DNA of 40,407 nt from Christensenellaceae bacterium (GCA_022510815.1 JAFLST010000025.1:1-40407); one strand, 5' to 3'; numbered from the stretch's first letter, positions 16,315-27,557 are shown. The notes: a model not told the origin generated them from the letters alone. A program made the numbers and translations.

Positions 16315-16770
16315 TCAAATCGTCAGATCGCTCTCCTGCTGCAGGGCCATGGCGCTTTTCAGCAGCCGCCGCAGCACCAGCGCCACCGCGCCCACGCCGA
16401 AATAGAACGCTACCGTCGCCAGGCCGCCCATCCAGCCGCCGAAAAGCAGGCCCCTGCCCACGGTCGTCGCGAACACGACGGCCTCCACGGCCTCCATCAG
16501 CCCTGACGCGCCGCAGCATACCGCGATCACCAACAGCGTCCGGGCATTGGCCTGCGTAAAGGCGGACGATTCCCGCTTGAGCCGCCCGCACATGCGCAGG
16601 AAGCTCCACCACATCATCCACCACAGCACAGCCTCGCCCACCGTCACGACCGAGTACACCGTCACGCCACGGACCGTCGTCATCAGCGCCACGCCCATGA
16701 CCATCGCGACGATGCTGCACGCCTGCAGCGCCGTGAAAACAAATTTCGCGTCATTCCAGAGCTTTTTCAT
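16315..16770 (-). CDS. DUF2975-like integral membrane protein
   Basis: A 151-aa protein with four predicted membrane segments (FTALQACSIVAMVMGVAL, a Trp-rich AVLWWMMWWSF, LLVIAVCCGASGLM, and VAFYFGVGAVALVLRRLL) and the short C-terminus LQQESDLTI. Length, topology and XRE neighbour fit DUF2975. It resembles the gene before it, whose C-terminus is LQEEQALVI. The ATG at 16768-16770 follows GGAGGG. Function unknown; such pairs are thought to sense something at the membrane. Confidence 0.8.
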   Translation of the reverse strand: MKKLWNDAKFVFTALQACSIVAMVMGVALMTTVRGVTVYSVVTVGEAVLWWMMWWSFLRMCGRLKRESSAFTQANARTLLVIAVCCGASGLMEAVEAVVFATTVGRGLLFGGWMGGLATVAFYFGVGAVALVLRRLLKSAMALQQESDLTI

Positions 16771-16784
16771 AGCTGTCCCTCCCT

Positions 16785-17327
16785 TCAGATCACCAGCGCC
16801 TGCTCCTCCTGCAGACTCATCGCCCGGACCATCAGCACCCGGACCCCTTGCAGGAGCAGCGACACCATGAGAAACCCGAAGGGCCACGCCAGCAGCACGC
16901 AGGTCACATCCAGCAGTTGCCAGACGCCCCGCGTGATATTACCCGGCGTCAGCGTCCCGACGGCCATATAGCCCATCAGCAGGAACAGCGGCACCGACGC
17001 GATCAGGCAGCACAGGGCCATGCGGCCGAGCGCCTTGCAGTTGCGCCGGGTGAACGCCGTTTCCTTCTTCATCCGCTGGAGCAGCAGGAAAAAGCTCACC
17101 TGCGTGACGTAGCAGCACACGCTCACCACAGCGACCGCCGCCAGCGCGCCGACAACAAAAACCTTTCCGCCCACAGTCGTCTCCGCTTCCTGAAAGATCA
17201 TGCTTGCGCCGCCGAGGCCGAGCAGCTCCATCATGACCGCCAGCCATGTGCCAAAAACACCTACGATCACCGTCAGGACCTGCAAGATCGTCAGCAGCCC
17301 CTTCGGCCTTCTGGGAAGATGCTTCAT
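16785..17327 (-). CDS. DUF2975-like integral membrane protein, first gene of unit
   Basis: A 180-aa protein with four hydrophobic segments (LLTILQVLTVIVGVFGTWLA, VFVVGALAAVAVVSVCCYV, MALCCLIASVPLFLLMGY, VTCVLLAWPFGFLMVSLLL), a paralogue of the following gene. The ATG at 17325-17327 has GAGGTG 6 nt upstream; a GTG three codons earlier falls inside that RBS. The predicted transcript starts only about 12 nt before the ATG. Confidence 0.8.
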   Translation of the reverse strand: MKHLPRRPKGLLTILQVLTVIVGVFGTWLAVMMELLGLGGASMIFQEAETTVGGKVFVVGALAAVAVVSVCCYVTQVSFFLLLQRMKKETAFTRRNCKALGRMALCCLIASVPLFLLMGYMAVGTLTPGNITRGVWQLLDVTCVLLAWPFGFLMVSLLLQGVRVLMVRAMSLQEEQALVI

Positions 17328-17345
17328 GCTTATCACCTCATGGAC

Positions 17346-17374
17346 AGGATACCACGAGTTTTATTGAAAATCAA
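17346..17374 (-). promoter_or_regulatory. promoter of the DUF2975-XRE unit
   Basis: On the minus strand TTGATT (17374-17369), 17 nt, TATCCT (17351-17346), with TG one base before the -10 (extended -10). The -35 lies inside the first operator-like repeat. Confidence 0.6.
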
Positions 17375-17419
17375 TATAATATTTATCGAAAATCAATAAA
17401 AATATTTCGTAAATCAATC
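17362..17419. promoter_or_regulatory. three operator-like repeats two helical turns apart
   Basis: TATTGA-AAA-TCAATA (17362-17376) is a perfect inverted repeat. TATCGA-AAA-TCAATA (17384-17398) has one mismatch between its arms. TTTCGT-AAA-TCAATC (17405-17419) is weaker. Starts are 22 and 21 bp apart, so all lie on the same helix face. Copy one overlaps the -35. Probable binding sites of the 76-aa XRE regulator. Confidence 0.6.
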
Positions 17420-18160
17420 TCCCAGCAGCTGCCGCAGCAGCCGCTCCCGCTGGTTGATGAACAGCTCCGTCACCCGGTAGCTCTCCGTATCCCGCCACTG
17501 GCATGGATGCGCCGCGCCATCGTCAAAGGAAAGGATACATGCCCCCGGCAGGCCTAACAGGATCGGCGAATGGCTGGCGATGATGAACTGCGCGCCCTGC
17601 CGGGTCAGATCATGAATCAGCGCCAGCAGGGAGAGCTGCCGTTGCGGGGAGAGCGCCGCCTCCGGCTCGTCCAGCAGATACAGCCCGCCGGGCCTGAACT
17701 CGCCCTCCGCGAGGTGCATGAAGCTCTCGCCGTGGCTCTGATGGTGCAGCGCCTTGCCGCCGTAGCGCGCGTAGAAGTCCTGCTCGCTGCTCTCCCCCAG
17801 CCCCGACAGGCGGTATTCCTCCGCCTTGCTGGCCACATTGTAGAAGCTCTCCGCCCGCAGGAAGTAGCTGTGCCGGGGCTTGCCGGGGTTGCGTACGATC
17901 CGCACCGCCCGGTGCAGCTCGGAGTGGCTGTCGTAGGTCGAGAAGCGGTAGTTCCTGCCGCCGCCCTCGGGGTTAAAGCCCCACGCCACCGCGATGCCTT
18001 CCAGCAGGGTCGACTTGCCCGTGCCGTTCTCCCCGACGAAAAAGGTCACGCCGTGTTCCAGCCGCAGCGGCTCCTCAAGGCGCAGCGCGGGAATGTCCCG
18101 CAGGTAGCTGTCCGGCGAAACCTCGTCCCAGTCGATATCCACAGCGCGGATAAACGGCAT
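17414..18160 (-). CDS. AAA/ABC-type ATPase, Rad50-like head
   Basis: A 248-aa soluble ATPase. Walker A is GENGTGKST near residue 43, Walker B is GLYLLDEPEAALS near 160, and the switch His is in IIASHSPILLG near 195; a signature-like HGESFMHL precedes Walker B. There is no coiled coil and no membrane part. It belongs to the widespread single-domain AAA family of uncertain role, often linked to DNA or defence. GGGAGGGG lies 6 nt before the ATG at 18158-18160. It is transcribed divergently from fabK. Confidence 0.8.
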   Translation of the reverse strand: MPFIRAVDIDWDEVSPDSYLRDIPALRLEEPLRLEHGVTFFVGENGTGKSTLLEGIAVAWGFNPEGGGRNYRFSTYDSHSELHRAVRIVRNPGKPRHSYFLRAESFYNVASKAEEYRLSGLGESSEQDFYARYGGKALHHQSHGESFMHLAEGEFRPGGLYLLDEPEAALSPQRQLSLLALIHDLTRQGAQFIIASHSPILLGLPGACILSFDDGAAHPCQWRDTESYRVTELFINQRERLLRQLLGD

Positions 18161-18183
18161 GCTCAACCCCTCCCGATACCGGC

Positions 18184-18212
18184 AGTATAACATAACAGGC
18201 AAAACTTGTACA
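18184..18212 (-). promoter_or_regulatory. promoter of the AAA ATPase gene
   Basis: Minus strand: TGTACA, 17 nt, TATACT with an extended TG element. It diverges from the fabK promoter, which starts 8 bp further right. Confidence 0.5.
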
Positions 18213-18219
18213 GCGGCGC

Positions 18220-18248
18220 TTGCGCAAGGCCTTCAATCCGTGTATACT
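18220..18248 (+). promoter_or_regulatory. promoter of fabK-fabZ-MFS operon
   Basis: TTGCGC, 17 nt, TATACT. The expected start is near 18255, leaving a leader of about 20 nt that holds the GGAGG of fabK. Confidence 0.6.
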
Positions 18249-18273
18249 GCTGGATGGAAATGGAGGCGAGGCC

Positions 18274-19221
18274 ATGAAAACGCTGGACAAGCTGCTCGGA
18301 ACAGAATATCCCGTCATTCAGGGCGGCATGGCGAACATCGCGACGGGCGCCTTCGCGGCGGCTTGCTCGAACGCGGGAGCGCTGGGGCTGATCGCGGGCG
18401 GCGGCATGGACGCGGAGGCCCTGCGGCAGGAGATTCGCGCATGCAAAGCGCTGACGGACAAGCCCTTCGGCGTGAACATCATGCTCATGAACCCCCATGC
18501 CGCGGATATGGCGCGGATGGTGATCGAGGAGCATGTCCCGGTGGTGACCACCGGCGCGGGCAGCCCGGCAAAGTACATCCCCGCTTGGAAGGACGCCGGC
18601 ATCACCGTCATCCCGGTCATCGCGGCCACGGTGATGGCGCAGCGCATGGCCCGGCTGGGCGCGGACGCGGTGGTAGCTGAGGGCACGGAGAGCGGCGGGC
18701 ATGTGGGCGAGATGACCACCATGGCGCTGGTGCCGCAGGTATGCGACGCGGTGGATATCCCGGTCATCGCGGCGGGCGGCATCGCGGACGGGCGGCAGAT
18801 GGCGGCGGCCTTCGCGCTGGGGGCCTGCGGCGTGCAGCTCGGCACCTGCCTGCTGGTCAGCGAGGAATGCCCCATTCACATGAACTACAAGCAGGCCCTG
18901 CTGGAGGCCCGGGACAGCGACACGGCAGTCTCGGGGCGCATCGGCGGCGTACCGGTGCGCAGCCTCAAGAACGCCATGGTGCTGGAATACATCGAGCGGG
19001 AAAAGGCCGGAGCCTCCCGGGAGGAGCTGGAGCGCTTCGCGCTGGGCAGCCTGCGCCGGGCCGTGTTCGATGGAGACGTACAGACAGGCTCCCTGATGGC
19101 CGGGCAGGTGGCGGGCATGCTGCGGGAGATCCGCCCGGTGCGCGCGATTCTGGAAGAGATGAACCGCGACTGCCTCGCCGTCATAGCCGGGCTTCGGAAC
19201 AGGAGGAATCAGGATGACTGA
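18274..19221 (+). CDS. fabK: enoyl-[acyl-carrier-protein] reductase II (FMN-dependent)
   Basis: A 315-aa FMN/NADH enoyl-ACP reductase of type II fatty acid synthesis, in the nitronate monooxygenase-like TIM-barrel family. Features: YPVIQGGMANIATG (N-terminal FMN loop), GVNIMLMNP, VVTTGAGSP, VVAEGTESGGHVG with the expected His, and IAAGGIADGRQMAAA plus GVQLGTCLL phosphate-binding loops. GGAGG sits 7 nt before the ATG at 18274. Its last 8 nt overlap fabZ. A stand-alone fabK with fabZ but without the rest of the fab cluster is unusual; the main cluster may be elsewhere. Confidence 0.88.
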   Translation: MKTLDKLLGTEYPVIQGGMANIATGAFAAACSNAGALGLIAGGGMDAEALRQEIRACKALTDKPFGVNIMLMNPHAADMARMVIEEHVPVVTTGAGSPAKYIPAWKDAGITVIPVIAATVMAQRMARLGADAVVAEGTESGGHVGEMTTMALVPQVCDAVDIPVIAAGGIADGRQMAAAFALGACGVQLGTCLLVSEECPIHMNYKQALLEARDSDTAVSGRIGGVPVRSLKNAMVLEYIEREKAGASREELERFALGSLRRAVFDGDVQTGSLMAGQVAGMLREIRPVRAILEEMNRDCLAVIAGLRNRRNQDD

Positions 19222-19663
19222 CATGCGCACGCCAAAGCCGCTGGATATCGGGCAGATCGAGGCTCTTCTCCCCCAGCGGTATCCCTTTCTGATGATCGAC
19301 CGGGTGACCGACCATGAGCCCGGCGGCTGGGCGAAGGGCTACAAGTGCGTCTCCGCCAACGAAGCGTATTTTGCCGGACATTTCCCGCAGAAAAAGGTCA
19401 TGCCGGGGGCGCTCATCATTGAGGCGCTGGCGCAGATGGGCGCCATCGCCATCCTGTCCGCCCCGGAGGATCAGGGCAAGCTGGCCCTGTTCAGCGGCAT
19501 CCGGCAGGCGCGGTTCCTGCGGCCCGTGGTGCCCGGGGACGTGCTGCATCTTGACTGCCGCATTACCCGCCGCAAGGGCCCCGTTGGTCTGGGCACCGCC
19601 GTTGCCACCGTCGACGGCGAGACCGTCTGCGACGCGGAGCTGATCTTCGCCCTGCAGGCGTAA
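19214..19663 (+). CDS. fabZ: 3-hydroxyacyl-[acyl-carrier-protein] dehydratase
   Basis: A 149-aa hot-dog-fold dehydratase that makes trans-2-enoyl-ACP, the substrate of FabK next door. Motifs: LLPQRYPFLMIDRV, GHFPQKKVMPGALIIEALAQ with catalytic His and Glu, and RFLRPVVPGDVL. Full length. The ATG overlaps the fabK stop by 8 nt, so the pair is coupled. Confidence 0.93.
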   Translation: MTDMRTPKPLDIGQIEALLPQRYPFLMIDRVTDHEPGGWAKGYKCVSANEAYFAGHFPQKKVMPGALIIEALAQMGAIAILSAPEDQGKLALFSGIRQARFLRPVVPGDVLHLDCRITRRKGPVGLGTAVATVDGETVCDAELIFALQA

Positions 19664-19679
19664 CACGAAAGAGGACTCT

Positions 19680-20840
19680 ATGGCTTCCATTCTGATTGCG
19701 ATTATCTATCTGGCCTTCGTCAGCATGGGCCTGCCGGACGCGCTGTTAGGCTCTGCGTGGCCGTCGATCTACGGCGGCATGGGCGTGCCCGTGTCATGGG
19801 CGGGGCTGGTCACCATCATCATGGCGGGCGGCACCGTTGTGTCCAGCCTGCTCAGCGACAGGCTGCTCCGGCGCTTCGGCACGGGGCTGGTCACCGCCGT
19901 CTCCACGCTGATGACAGCCGTGGCCCTGTTCGGCTTCTCCGTGTCGGGCGCCTTCTGGCACCTGATCCTGTGGGCCATCCCCTATGGCCTCGGCGCGGGC
20001 AGCATTGACGCGGCGCTGAACAACTACGTCGCCCTCAAATACAAGTCCCGCCACATGAGCTGGATTCACTTCTTCTGGGGCGTGGGCGCGACGGCGGGGC
20101 CGGTCATCATGGGCGGCATTCTCTCCGGCGGCGCAGCGTGGACGTCTGGCTACCGTGCCGTGGGCTTCCTGCAGACCGCCATGACCCTCGTGCTGTTCCT
20201 CACCCTGTCCCTGTGGAGGAAGAACGACCTTCCTCAGCCCGGCGTTTCCGATGACAGCAGCCGCATGACCCGGAGGCAGGTGCTGCGTCTCCCCGGAGCC
20301 AAGGCGCTGTTAGTGGCCTTCTTCTGCTACAGCTCCGTCGAGGCCACCGCGGGCCTGTGGGCCAGCAGCTACATGACCCTGCAGCGGGGCGTGCCCCCGG
20401 AGACCGCCGCTCGCTGGGCGTCGATCTTCTATCTGGGCATCACGCTGGGCCGCTTCGCCATCGGCTTCATCACCGACCGGGTGGGCGACCGCAACATGAT
20501 CCGTATCGGGCAGGGCTGCATCATTCTCGGCGTGCTGACCATGCTCATCCCCGGCAGCAACACGGTCAGCTTCGCGGGCCTGATCCTCGCGGGGCTGGGC
20601 TGCGCGCCGGTGTACCCCTGCCTGCTCCATGAAACGCCTGTCAACTTCGGCGCGGAGAACTCCCAGACCATGATGGGCTTCCAGATGGCCTGCGCCTATA
20701 CCGGCTCCACCCTGATGCCGCCTCTCTTCGGCTTGATCGCGGGCCATGTAAGCATCGGCCTGTATCCCGTCTATCTGCTGCTCTTCGCCGTGACCATGCT
20801 GCTCACCGCCGAGCGCATGAACCGGGCTGGCAGAAAATAA
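19680..20840 (+). CDS. MFS transporter, fucose-permease-like
   Basis: A 386-aa protein with about 12 membrane helices, starting [31 protein letters not shown]. The second half has [20 protein letters not shown], the MFS loop signature. It resembles the FucP-like/YfmO branch of sugar or drug transporters; substrate unknown. It begins 16 nt after fabZ with AGAGGA and is the third gene of that operon. Confidence 0.8.
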   Translation: MASILIAIIYLAFVSMGLPDALLGSAWPSIYGGMGVPVSWAGLVTIIMAGGTVVSSLLSDRLLRRFGTGLVTAVSTLMTAVALFGFSVSGAFWHLILWAIPYGLGAGSIDAALNNYVALKYKSRHMSWIHFFWGVGATAGPVIMGGILSGGAAWTSGYRAVGFLQTAMTLVLFLTLSLWRKNDLPQPGVSDDSSRMTRRQVLRLPGAKALLVAFFCYSSVEATAGLWASSYMTLQRGVPPETAARWASIFYLGITLGRFAIGFITDRVGDRNMIRIGQGCIILGVLTMLIPGSNTVSFAGLILAGLGCAPVYPCLLHETPVNFGAENSQTMMGFQMACAYTGSTLMPPLFGLIAGHVSIGLYPVYLLLFAVTMLLTAERMNRAGRK

Positions 20841-20866
20841 AGCCAAACATTTATTCGTGTTCGCCT

Positions 20867-20900
20867 TGTGGTTTGACGGAATTTGTGGTACACTATCCTG
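20867..20900 (+). promoter_or_regulatory. possible promoter of uvrA
   Basis: Two readings overlap: TTGTGG, 17 nt, TACACT (20867-20895), or TTGACG, 15 nt, TATCCT (20874-20900). No LexA/DinR box (GAAC-N4-GTTC) was found nearby. Confidence 0.4.
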
Positions 20901-20934
20901 CGTCACCCCATCAAGAACACAAAGAGGCAAAGAC

Positions 20935-23763
<2,829 letters not shown>

Positions 23764-23771
23764 ACAAAGAG

Positions 23772-23802
23772 CGGAGGAACCGTAACGGCTCCTCCGTTTT
23801 TT
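23772..23802 (+). terminator. terminator of uvrA
   Basis: CGGAGGA/TCCTCCG stem with inner CCG/CGG and a TAA loop, then six T. It lies 9 nt after the uvrA stop and abuts the stop codon of the convergent gene. Confidence 0.85.
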
Positions 23803-24766
23803 ACGCCTTGCCTACAGGCTCCCGGGATTCTTCCTTTTCCTCCTCCGCCGCGCCGATCTCATCCGCGTCCGGCTTGACCAGCACCCGGGCGTTCACCGGC
23901 ATCGCCTCCTCGGAGACGTAGGTGCCGATGCCCGCGCGCTCCTCCATCTCTACCAGCGCCTCGGTCATGTCTTCATCCTCGGGTTCCGGGTCGAGATCAG
24001 GGTGGTCCTCCATAACGGGCTCCTCAGGCACCTCGTCCTCCACATCCCCGTCGACCTCCTCCGGCTCCTCCTCGATCTCGTCCAGCGCCATGATTTCATC
24101 GTCGACGGCGGCAGGGTCTACCGCGTCCGCCATGATGCTGCCCTCTCCGGGAAGAATCACCGGCACCACTTCCTCGATATGCTCATGGTGGATTTCCTCC
24201 GCCTGCGGGACTTCCTCCCGCACCTGCGGCACAGGCACATACGCCGCCAGCGCCAGCAGCACGAAGCCGAAGATGCCAAGCCCCAGAAAGCCCCCCGGAA
24301 GCAGATACGGCGAATCCAGCGTCACGCGGAACACCGTCGCCTGCGACCAAGCCATGCCATGCAGGGGCTGCGTCCAGCCTGTCACCCAAGGCAGCGCCAC
24401 CGCGCCGACAAGGCACCCCGCGACCGCGCAGAAGCTCTCCCACAGCCTGCCGCCGCCGATCGCGCCCAGCGCCGTGCCCGGCAGCAGCCCGCACAGCCAG
24501 ACGCCCGCGCCCAGCAGCACGCCGCCCAGCAGCGTCGCCCAGTCCAGCGGACGCACCGTCAGCAGATCGACGTCCAGCACCGCCAGCCAGCCGAGGAAGG
24601 CCACCATCAGCGCGCCGAAGCCCAGAAAGGCCAGCGTCATCTTGAGCATGCAGAAGCGCCGAAACGCCAGCATATCCCGGAACCGCCCCGCGTCGGTCAG
24701 TCCCGCCGCCTGCGCCGCCATGCCCAGCAGCAGGCCCGTCAGTCCGCCAAAGACGATGGTGCTCAC
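23801..24766 (-). CDS. YeeE/YedE-family sulfur transport protein, second half, with acidic tail
   Basis: A 321-aa protein. Residues about 1-185 hold five or more membrane helices of the YeeE/YedE (TsuA-like) thiosulfate/sulfur channel family, including MLKMTLAFLGFGALM and GVWLCGLLPGTALGAIGGGR. The family's conserved Cys sits in the LCGLLPGTA motif. Residues about 190-321 are a long cytoplasmic tail extremely rich in Glu and Asp, unusual for the family. It starts with GTG overlapping the stop of the preceding gene by 4 nt; the two together make the usual two-repeat transporter. Sulfur substrate inferred from the family. Confidence 0.75.
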   Translation of the reverse strand: MSTIVFGGLTGLLLGMAAQAAGLTDAGRFRDMLAFRRFCMLKMTLAFLGFGALMVAFLGWLAVLDVDLLTVRPLDWATLLGGVLLGAGVWLCGLLPGTALGAIGGGRLWESFCAVAGCLVGAVALPWVTGWTQPLHGMAWSQATVFRVTLDSPYLLPGGFLGLGIFGFVLLALAAYVPVPQVREEVPQAEEIHHEHIEEVVPVILPGEGSIMADAVDPAAVDDEIMALDEIEEEPEEVDGDVEDEVPEEPVMEDHPDLDPEPEDEDMTEALVEMEERAGIGTYVSEEAMPVNARVLVKPDADEIGAAEEEKEESREPVGKA

Positions 24767-25188
24767 GCGCGCTCACCTCCCCACAGACGAATCAGAAGGA
24801 AAGCCGTCACCCATGCGACCAGCGCGAACACCCACGCGCCAACGCCGGTGAAAAGCAGCCCCGCCGCCATGCCGCCGCCCGCCACGCCAAGGCCCAGCAC
24901 CAGCAGAATTCCGCCAAGGAAAGCCATCAGCAGCGACTTCCCGGACGGCTTATCGCTCTTTTCCTCCTTGTTCCTGAGCCGGGACGGCAGCGAAGCCAGA
25001 AACGCGCCGGGGATGATCATCACCGCCATCGCCACGGCAAAGCGGTCCACCGGCACGGACTGCCCCGTCTGCCGCGATGCCTGCACGTAGGCCGGGAGCA
25101 CGTCCGCCTGCCCCACCAGCACCATCGCGAGCACCACCGCTGCCGCCAGCCATAAGCCCCGCCACATCGGATGTTCTTTCACCATCAT
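24763..25188 (-). CDS. YeeE/YedE-family transport protein, first half
   Basis: A 141-aa membrane protein: LWLAAAVVLAMVLVGQADVL, FAVAMAVMIIPGAFLASL, LLMAFLGGILLVLGLGVAGG and a final helix pair. The order and the GGGMAAGLLFTGVG motif fit the N-terminal repeat of YeeE/YedE. GAGGTG lies 4-7 nt before two successive ATG codons (25188 or 25185). Confidence 0.7.
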   Translation of the reverse strand: MMVKEHPMWRGLWLAAAVVLAMVLVGQADVLPAYVQASRQTGQSVPVDRFAVAMAVMIIPGAFLASLPSRLRNKEEKSDKPSGKSLLMAFLGGILLVLGLGVAGGGMAAGLLFTGVGAWVFALVAWVTAFLLIRLWGGERA

Positions 25189-25239
25189 TATTCACCTCGT
25201 CCACAGTATGCCCCGGCGACGTTGTCTCATGCGACATAA

Positions 25240-25266
25240 AAAAAGACGGACGCCGTCCGTCTTTTT
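25240..25266 (-). terminator. bidirectional terminator
   Basis: Perfect 12-bp stem AAAAAGACGGAC with a GCC loop and its complement ending TTTTT. It lies between the FakA-like gene (ends 25345) and the YeeE pair (starts 25188), so the two are separate transcripts. Confidence 0.85.
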
Positions 25267-25344
25267 CATGTCAATCCGGTCACATGCGCGGCATATACGC
25301 CCATCGTCAGTCCCGATGGCCGAAGTGGCGCGGGCACTGGCCGC

Positions 25345-25596
25345 TCAGCCGTGGAGGCCCTGCTCCTGACGCTCCATGTTTTCCACGACGATGTCGTAGA
25401 TCTCGCCCAGCGTGGAGCAATACTCCAGCACCTGCCAAGGCTCGTTGGTGTGGAAGTGAATCTTGATCAGCTCATCGTCACCGACCGCCAGCAGGCAGTC
25501 ACCCTTGAAATGTTCGGTGATGTAGTCGTTGATGGCGTCCTCGTCCAGATCGTGGCCCTCGATGAGAAGCTGCGTGTCAAACTTAAACTCAAGCAT
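25345..25596 (-). CDS. stand-alone FakA/YloV-type middle domain
   Basis: An 83-aa protein: MLEFKFDTQLLIEGHDLDED, GDCLLAVGDDELIKIHFHTN, PWQVLEYCSTLGEIYDIVVENM. It matches the domain that follows the DhaL/DAK2 kinase part in FakA (YloV) fatty acid kinases, without the kinase or C-terminal domains. IHFHTNEPWQVLEYC is the diagnostic block. It may bind a fatty-acid-carrier partner or act in trans. The ATG at 25594-25596 is preferred because similarity starts there. Confidence 0.75.
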   Translation of the reverse strand: MLEFKFDTQLLIEGHDLDEDAINDYITEHFKGDCLLAVGDDELIKIHFHTNEPWQVLEYCSTLGEIYDIVVENMERQEQGLHG

Positions 25597-25741
25597 GATG
25601 TCTGTCTCCTTTATGATGGTCATCGCATGAAAATAGGATGAACATACCATTCATTCGCTGCCCGCGGCGGTTTTTCCTTCTTTGCGCGGAAAAGTGCTCT
25701 GCGGGAAAAAATCAAAAAAATAACAAAAAATTTTTCAGGGC

Positions 25742-25774
25742 TGTAAATCTGACAGCCTCTTTTTCGTCTTATAG
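25742..25774 (+). promoter_or_regulatory. possible autoregulated ECF promoter
   Basis: TGTAAAT (from 25742) and CGTC (25765-25768) are spaced as in ECF sigma promoters, just before the ECF gene. The -35 lies in a small hairpin GGCTGT/ACAGCC (25739-25757). Confidence 0.4.
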
Positions 25775-25792
25775 GTGAAGGGAGTGAGGCAC

Positions 25793-26314
25793 GTGGATCG
25801 CGTCAAGGTACCGGGCGACATCCGCGAGGCGGAACTGATCCGGCTGATGGAAACCTACGGCGGCTCGCTGGCAAGGCTGTGCACAGCCCTAACCGGGGAT
25901 GCCGATCTGGCGCAGGACGTGGTACAGGAGACCTTCCTGCGGGCGTACAAAGGGCTGGACAGCTACCGCGGCGGCAGAGCGCAGGAGAAGGCATGGCTGA
26001 GCCGCATCGCTGTGAACCTATGCCGCGACATGAGCCGCAGCAAGTGGTTCCGCTGGGTCGACCGGCGCGTCAGCCTCGACTCCCTGCCAGAGCCCGCCGT
26101 CCCCGTGCAGCAGGAGGACTGGGCGCTCTACGACGCGGTGCAGGCGCTGCCGGACAGGCTGCGGGAGGTGGTTGTCCTGCGCTACAACCAGAACATGGAT
26201 ACGGAAGACATGGCCCGGGTGCTGGGCACGACCCGCACCACCGTCTACCGGCGGCTGGACCGGGCCTATCGACTGCTCAAAGACAAGCTGGAGGAGGCGG
26301 ACAACGATGAATGA
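25793..26314 (+). CDS. ECF-type RNA polymerase sigma factor
   Basis: A 173-aa protein: region 2 GDADLAQDVVQETFLRAYKGLDSYR, linker, region 4 LPDRLREVVVLRYNQNMDTEDMARVLGTTRTTVYRRLDRA. This is the usual ECF layout without regions 1 and 3. The GTG at 25793 is chosen because GAAGGGAG is 8 nt upstream; an in-frame GTG six codons earlier has none. The last 8 nt overlap the anti-sigma gene. Confidence 0.92.
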   Translation: MDRVKVPGDIREAELIRLMETYGGSLARLCTALTGDADLAQDVVQETFLRAYKGLDSYRGGRAQEKAWLSRIAVNLCRDMSRSKWFRWVDRRVSLDSLPEPAVPVQQEDWALYDAVQALPDRLREVVVLRYNQNMDTEDMARVLGTTRTTVYRRLDRAYRLLKDKLEEADNDE

Positions 26315-27557
26315 CGAAAAGCTTCGGCGCGCCATGCAAAACTGCCTGTCCGGCGTCACCTTTTCCCCGATGCGGCAGCAGGCTGTGCTCCGCAGGGTAA
26401 CCGAAAAAGAAACGCCAAGGACGCGCCGCAGGCTGTCCCTCGGGCTGGTGCTGGCGGTCGTGCTTGCGCTGCTGATGACGGGCGGCGCGGTGGCCGCGGG
26501 GCTGGGCGTGTTCGGCCAGTTGTCGAGACAATTCGCCGGCTATGGGCTCGAGGGCGAGCTGAGCCGTCTGGAGGACGTGGCGACGGTCGTCAACCAGCAG
26601 ATCACCGTGGACTTCAGGCAGCCGGGGGCATCCTCCAATGCCTCCGCAACGGACTACGAAACACTGCTGGCCGCTTTCGAGGCACAGCCCGCAGGGTTCA
26701 CCCTGACCCTGCATCAGGCGTACTGCGACGGCCAGCGGCTGTACTTCTCCTTCTCGATTGCGCAGGATGATCCCGTATGGTATCGGGGCGTGGGTCTGCC
26801 GACGGGCATCGACGAGTTCACCGCCGAATACGAGGGCGAGACCTACGGCGGGCTCTTCGGCGACACCCGGCCCGGCATGCAGGAGACCATCACCTCGTGG
26901 CTCGACAGCCATGAGAGCAGCTGGATCGCCTACACCAGCGCGGGCATCGGCGACGGCGCGGACCTCGCGGACGGCACCGATATGGAGGTTGTGGAGGGCG
27001 ACAGGGCGTTCATCGACCAGCGCACCTCTCAGGGCTACTACACGGTGCTGGTGCCCGAGGGTTATACCGCCGACACGATCGCCTTCACGATCCACGCCAG
27101 CAGCGGCATGATCCTCTACGCGCAGGACGCGGAAGGCGTGTATCTCCAGAATTTCCCGGAGCGAAGACAGGATCTGACCTTCACCATCCCGGTGAACAGG
27201 GACACCGTCAGCCTTCATGGCGGCGGTCATTTCGCGCAGTATACGGCCAGCGCTTCGGCGACCATCTCGCAGGTGACCATGACCGGCGAGGTGACCATGC
27301 GCGTGCCTGACGAATGGGTGGCGACCTTCGGCATGAACGGCGACGGCGACCCAGTTGTCGACTATATCCTGTGGTACGATCTCGTCGCGGGCGGCCAGCA
27401 GATGGATAACCACAACGCGGGCTGGTATCTCCAGCCGGACGGTTCTATGATCTCCATCTTCCAGTTCGACGTGCCGCCCACGGACGTACCGCTCTACCTG
27501 CGGCCCGTGTACACCCTCTCCGGCCCGCATCCCAACGAGGATATCCTGCTCCAATAA
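26307..27557 (+). CDS. membrane-bound anti-sigma factor, DUF4179-like
   Basis: A 416-aa protein: short cytoplasmic N-terminus (MNDEKLRRAMQNCLSGVTFS), one membrane helix near residue 50 (LGLVLAVVLALLMTGGAVAAG), and a large extracytoplasmic beta-rich domain. The layout and 8-nt overlap with the ECF gene are those of DUF4179-type anti-sigma factors, in which the N-terminus holds the sigma factor and the outer domain senses a signal. The sigma-binding role is inferred from context. Confidence 0.8.
   Translation: MNDEKLRRAMQNCLSGVTFSPMRQQAVLRRVTEKETPRTRRRLSLGLVLAVVLALLMTGGAVAAGLGVFGQLSRQFAGYGLEGELSRLEDVATVVNQQITVDFRQPGASSNASATDYETLLAAFEAQPAGFTLTLHQAYCDGQRLYFSFSIAQDDPVWYRGVGLPTGIDEFTAEYEGETYGGLFGDTRPGMQETITSWLDSHESSWIAYTSAGIGDGADLADGTDMEVVEGDRAFIDQRTSQGYYTVLVPEGYTADTIAFTIHASSGMILYAQDAEGVYLQNFPERRQDLTFTIPVNRDTVSLHGGGHFAQYTASASATISQVTMTGEVTMRVPDEWVATFGMNGDGDPVVDYILWYDLVAGGQQMDNHNAGWYLQPDGSMISIFQFDVPPTDVPLYLRPVYTLSGPHPNEDILLQ

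Noticed and set aside
17362-17419. The three short repeats as the start of a CRISPR array.
   Set aside because: The repeat is only about 15 bp, the intervals are 6-7 bp, and the sites coincide with a promoter; no cas genes are present.
20840-20934. An SOS (LexA/DinR) box upstream of uvrA.
   Set aside because: No GAAC-N4-GTTC-like sequence could be found in the intergenic region.
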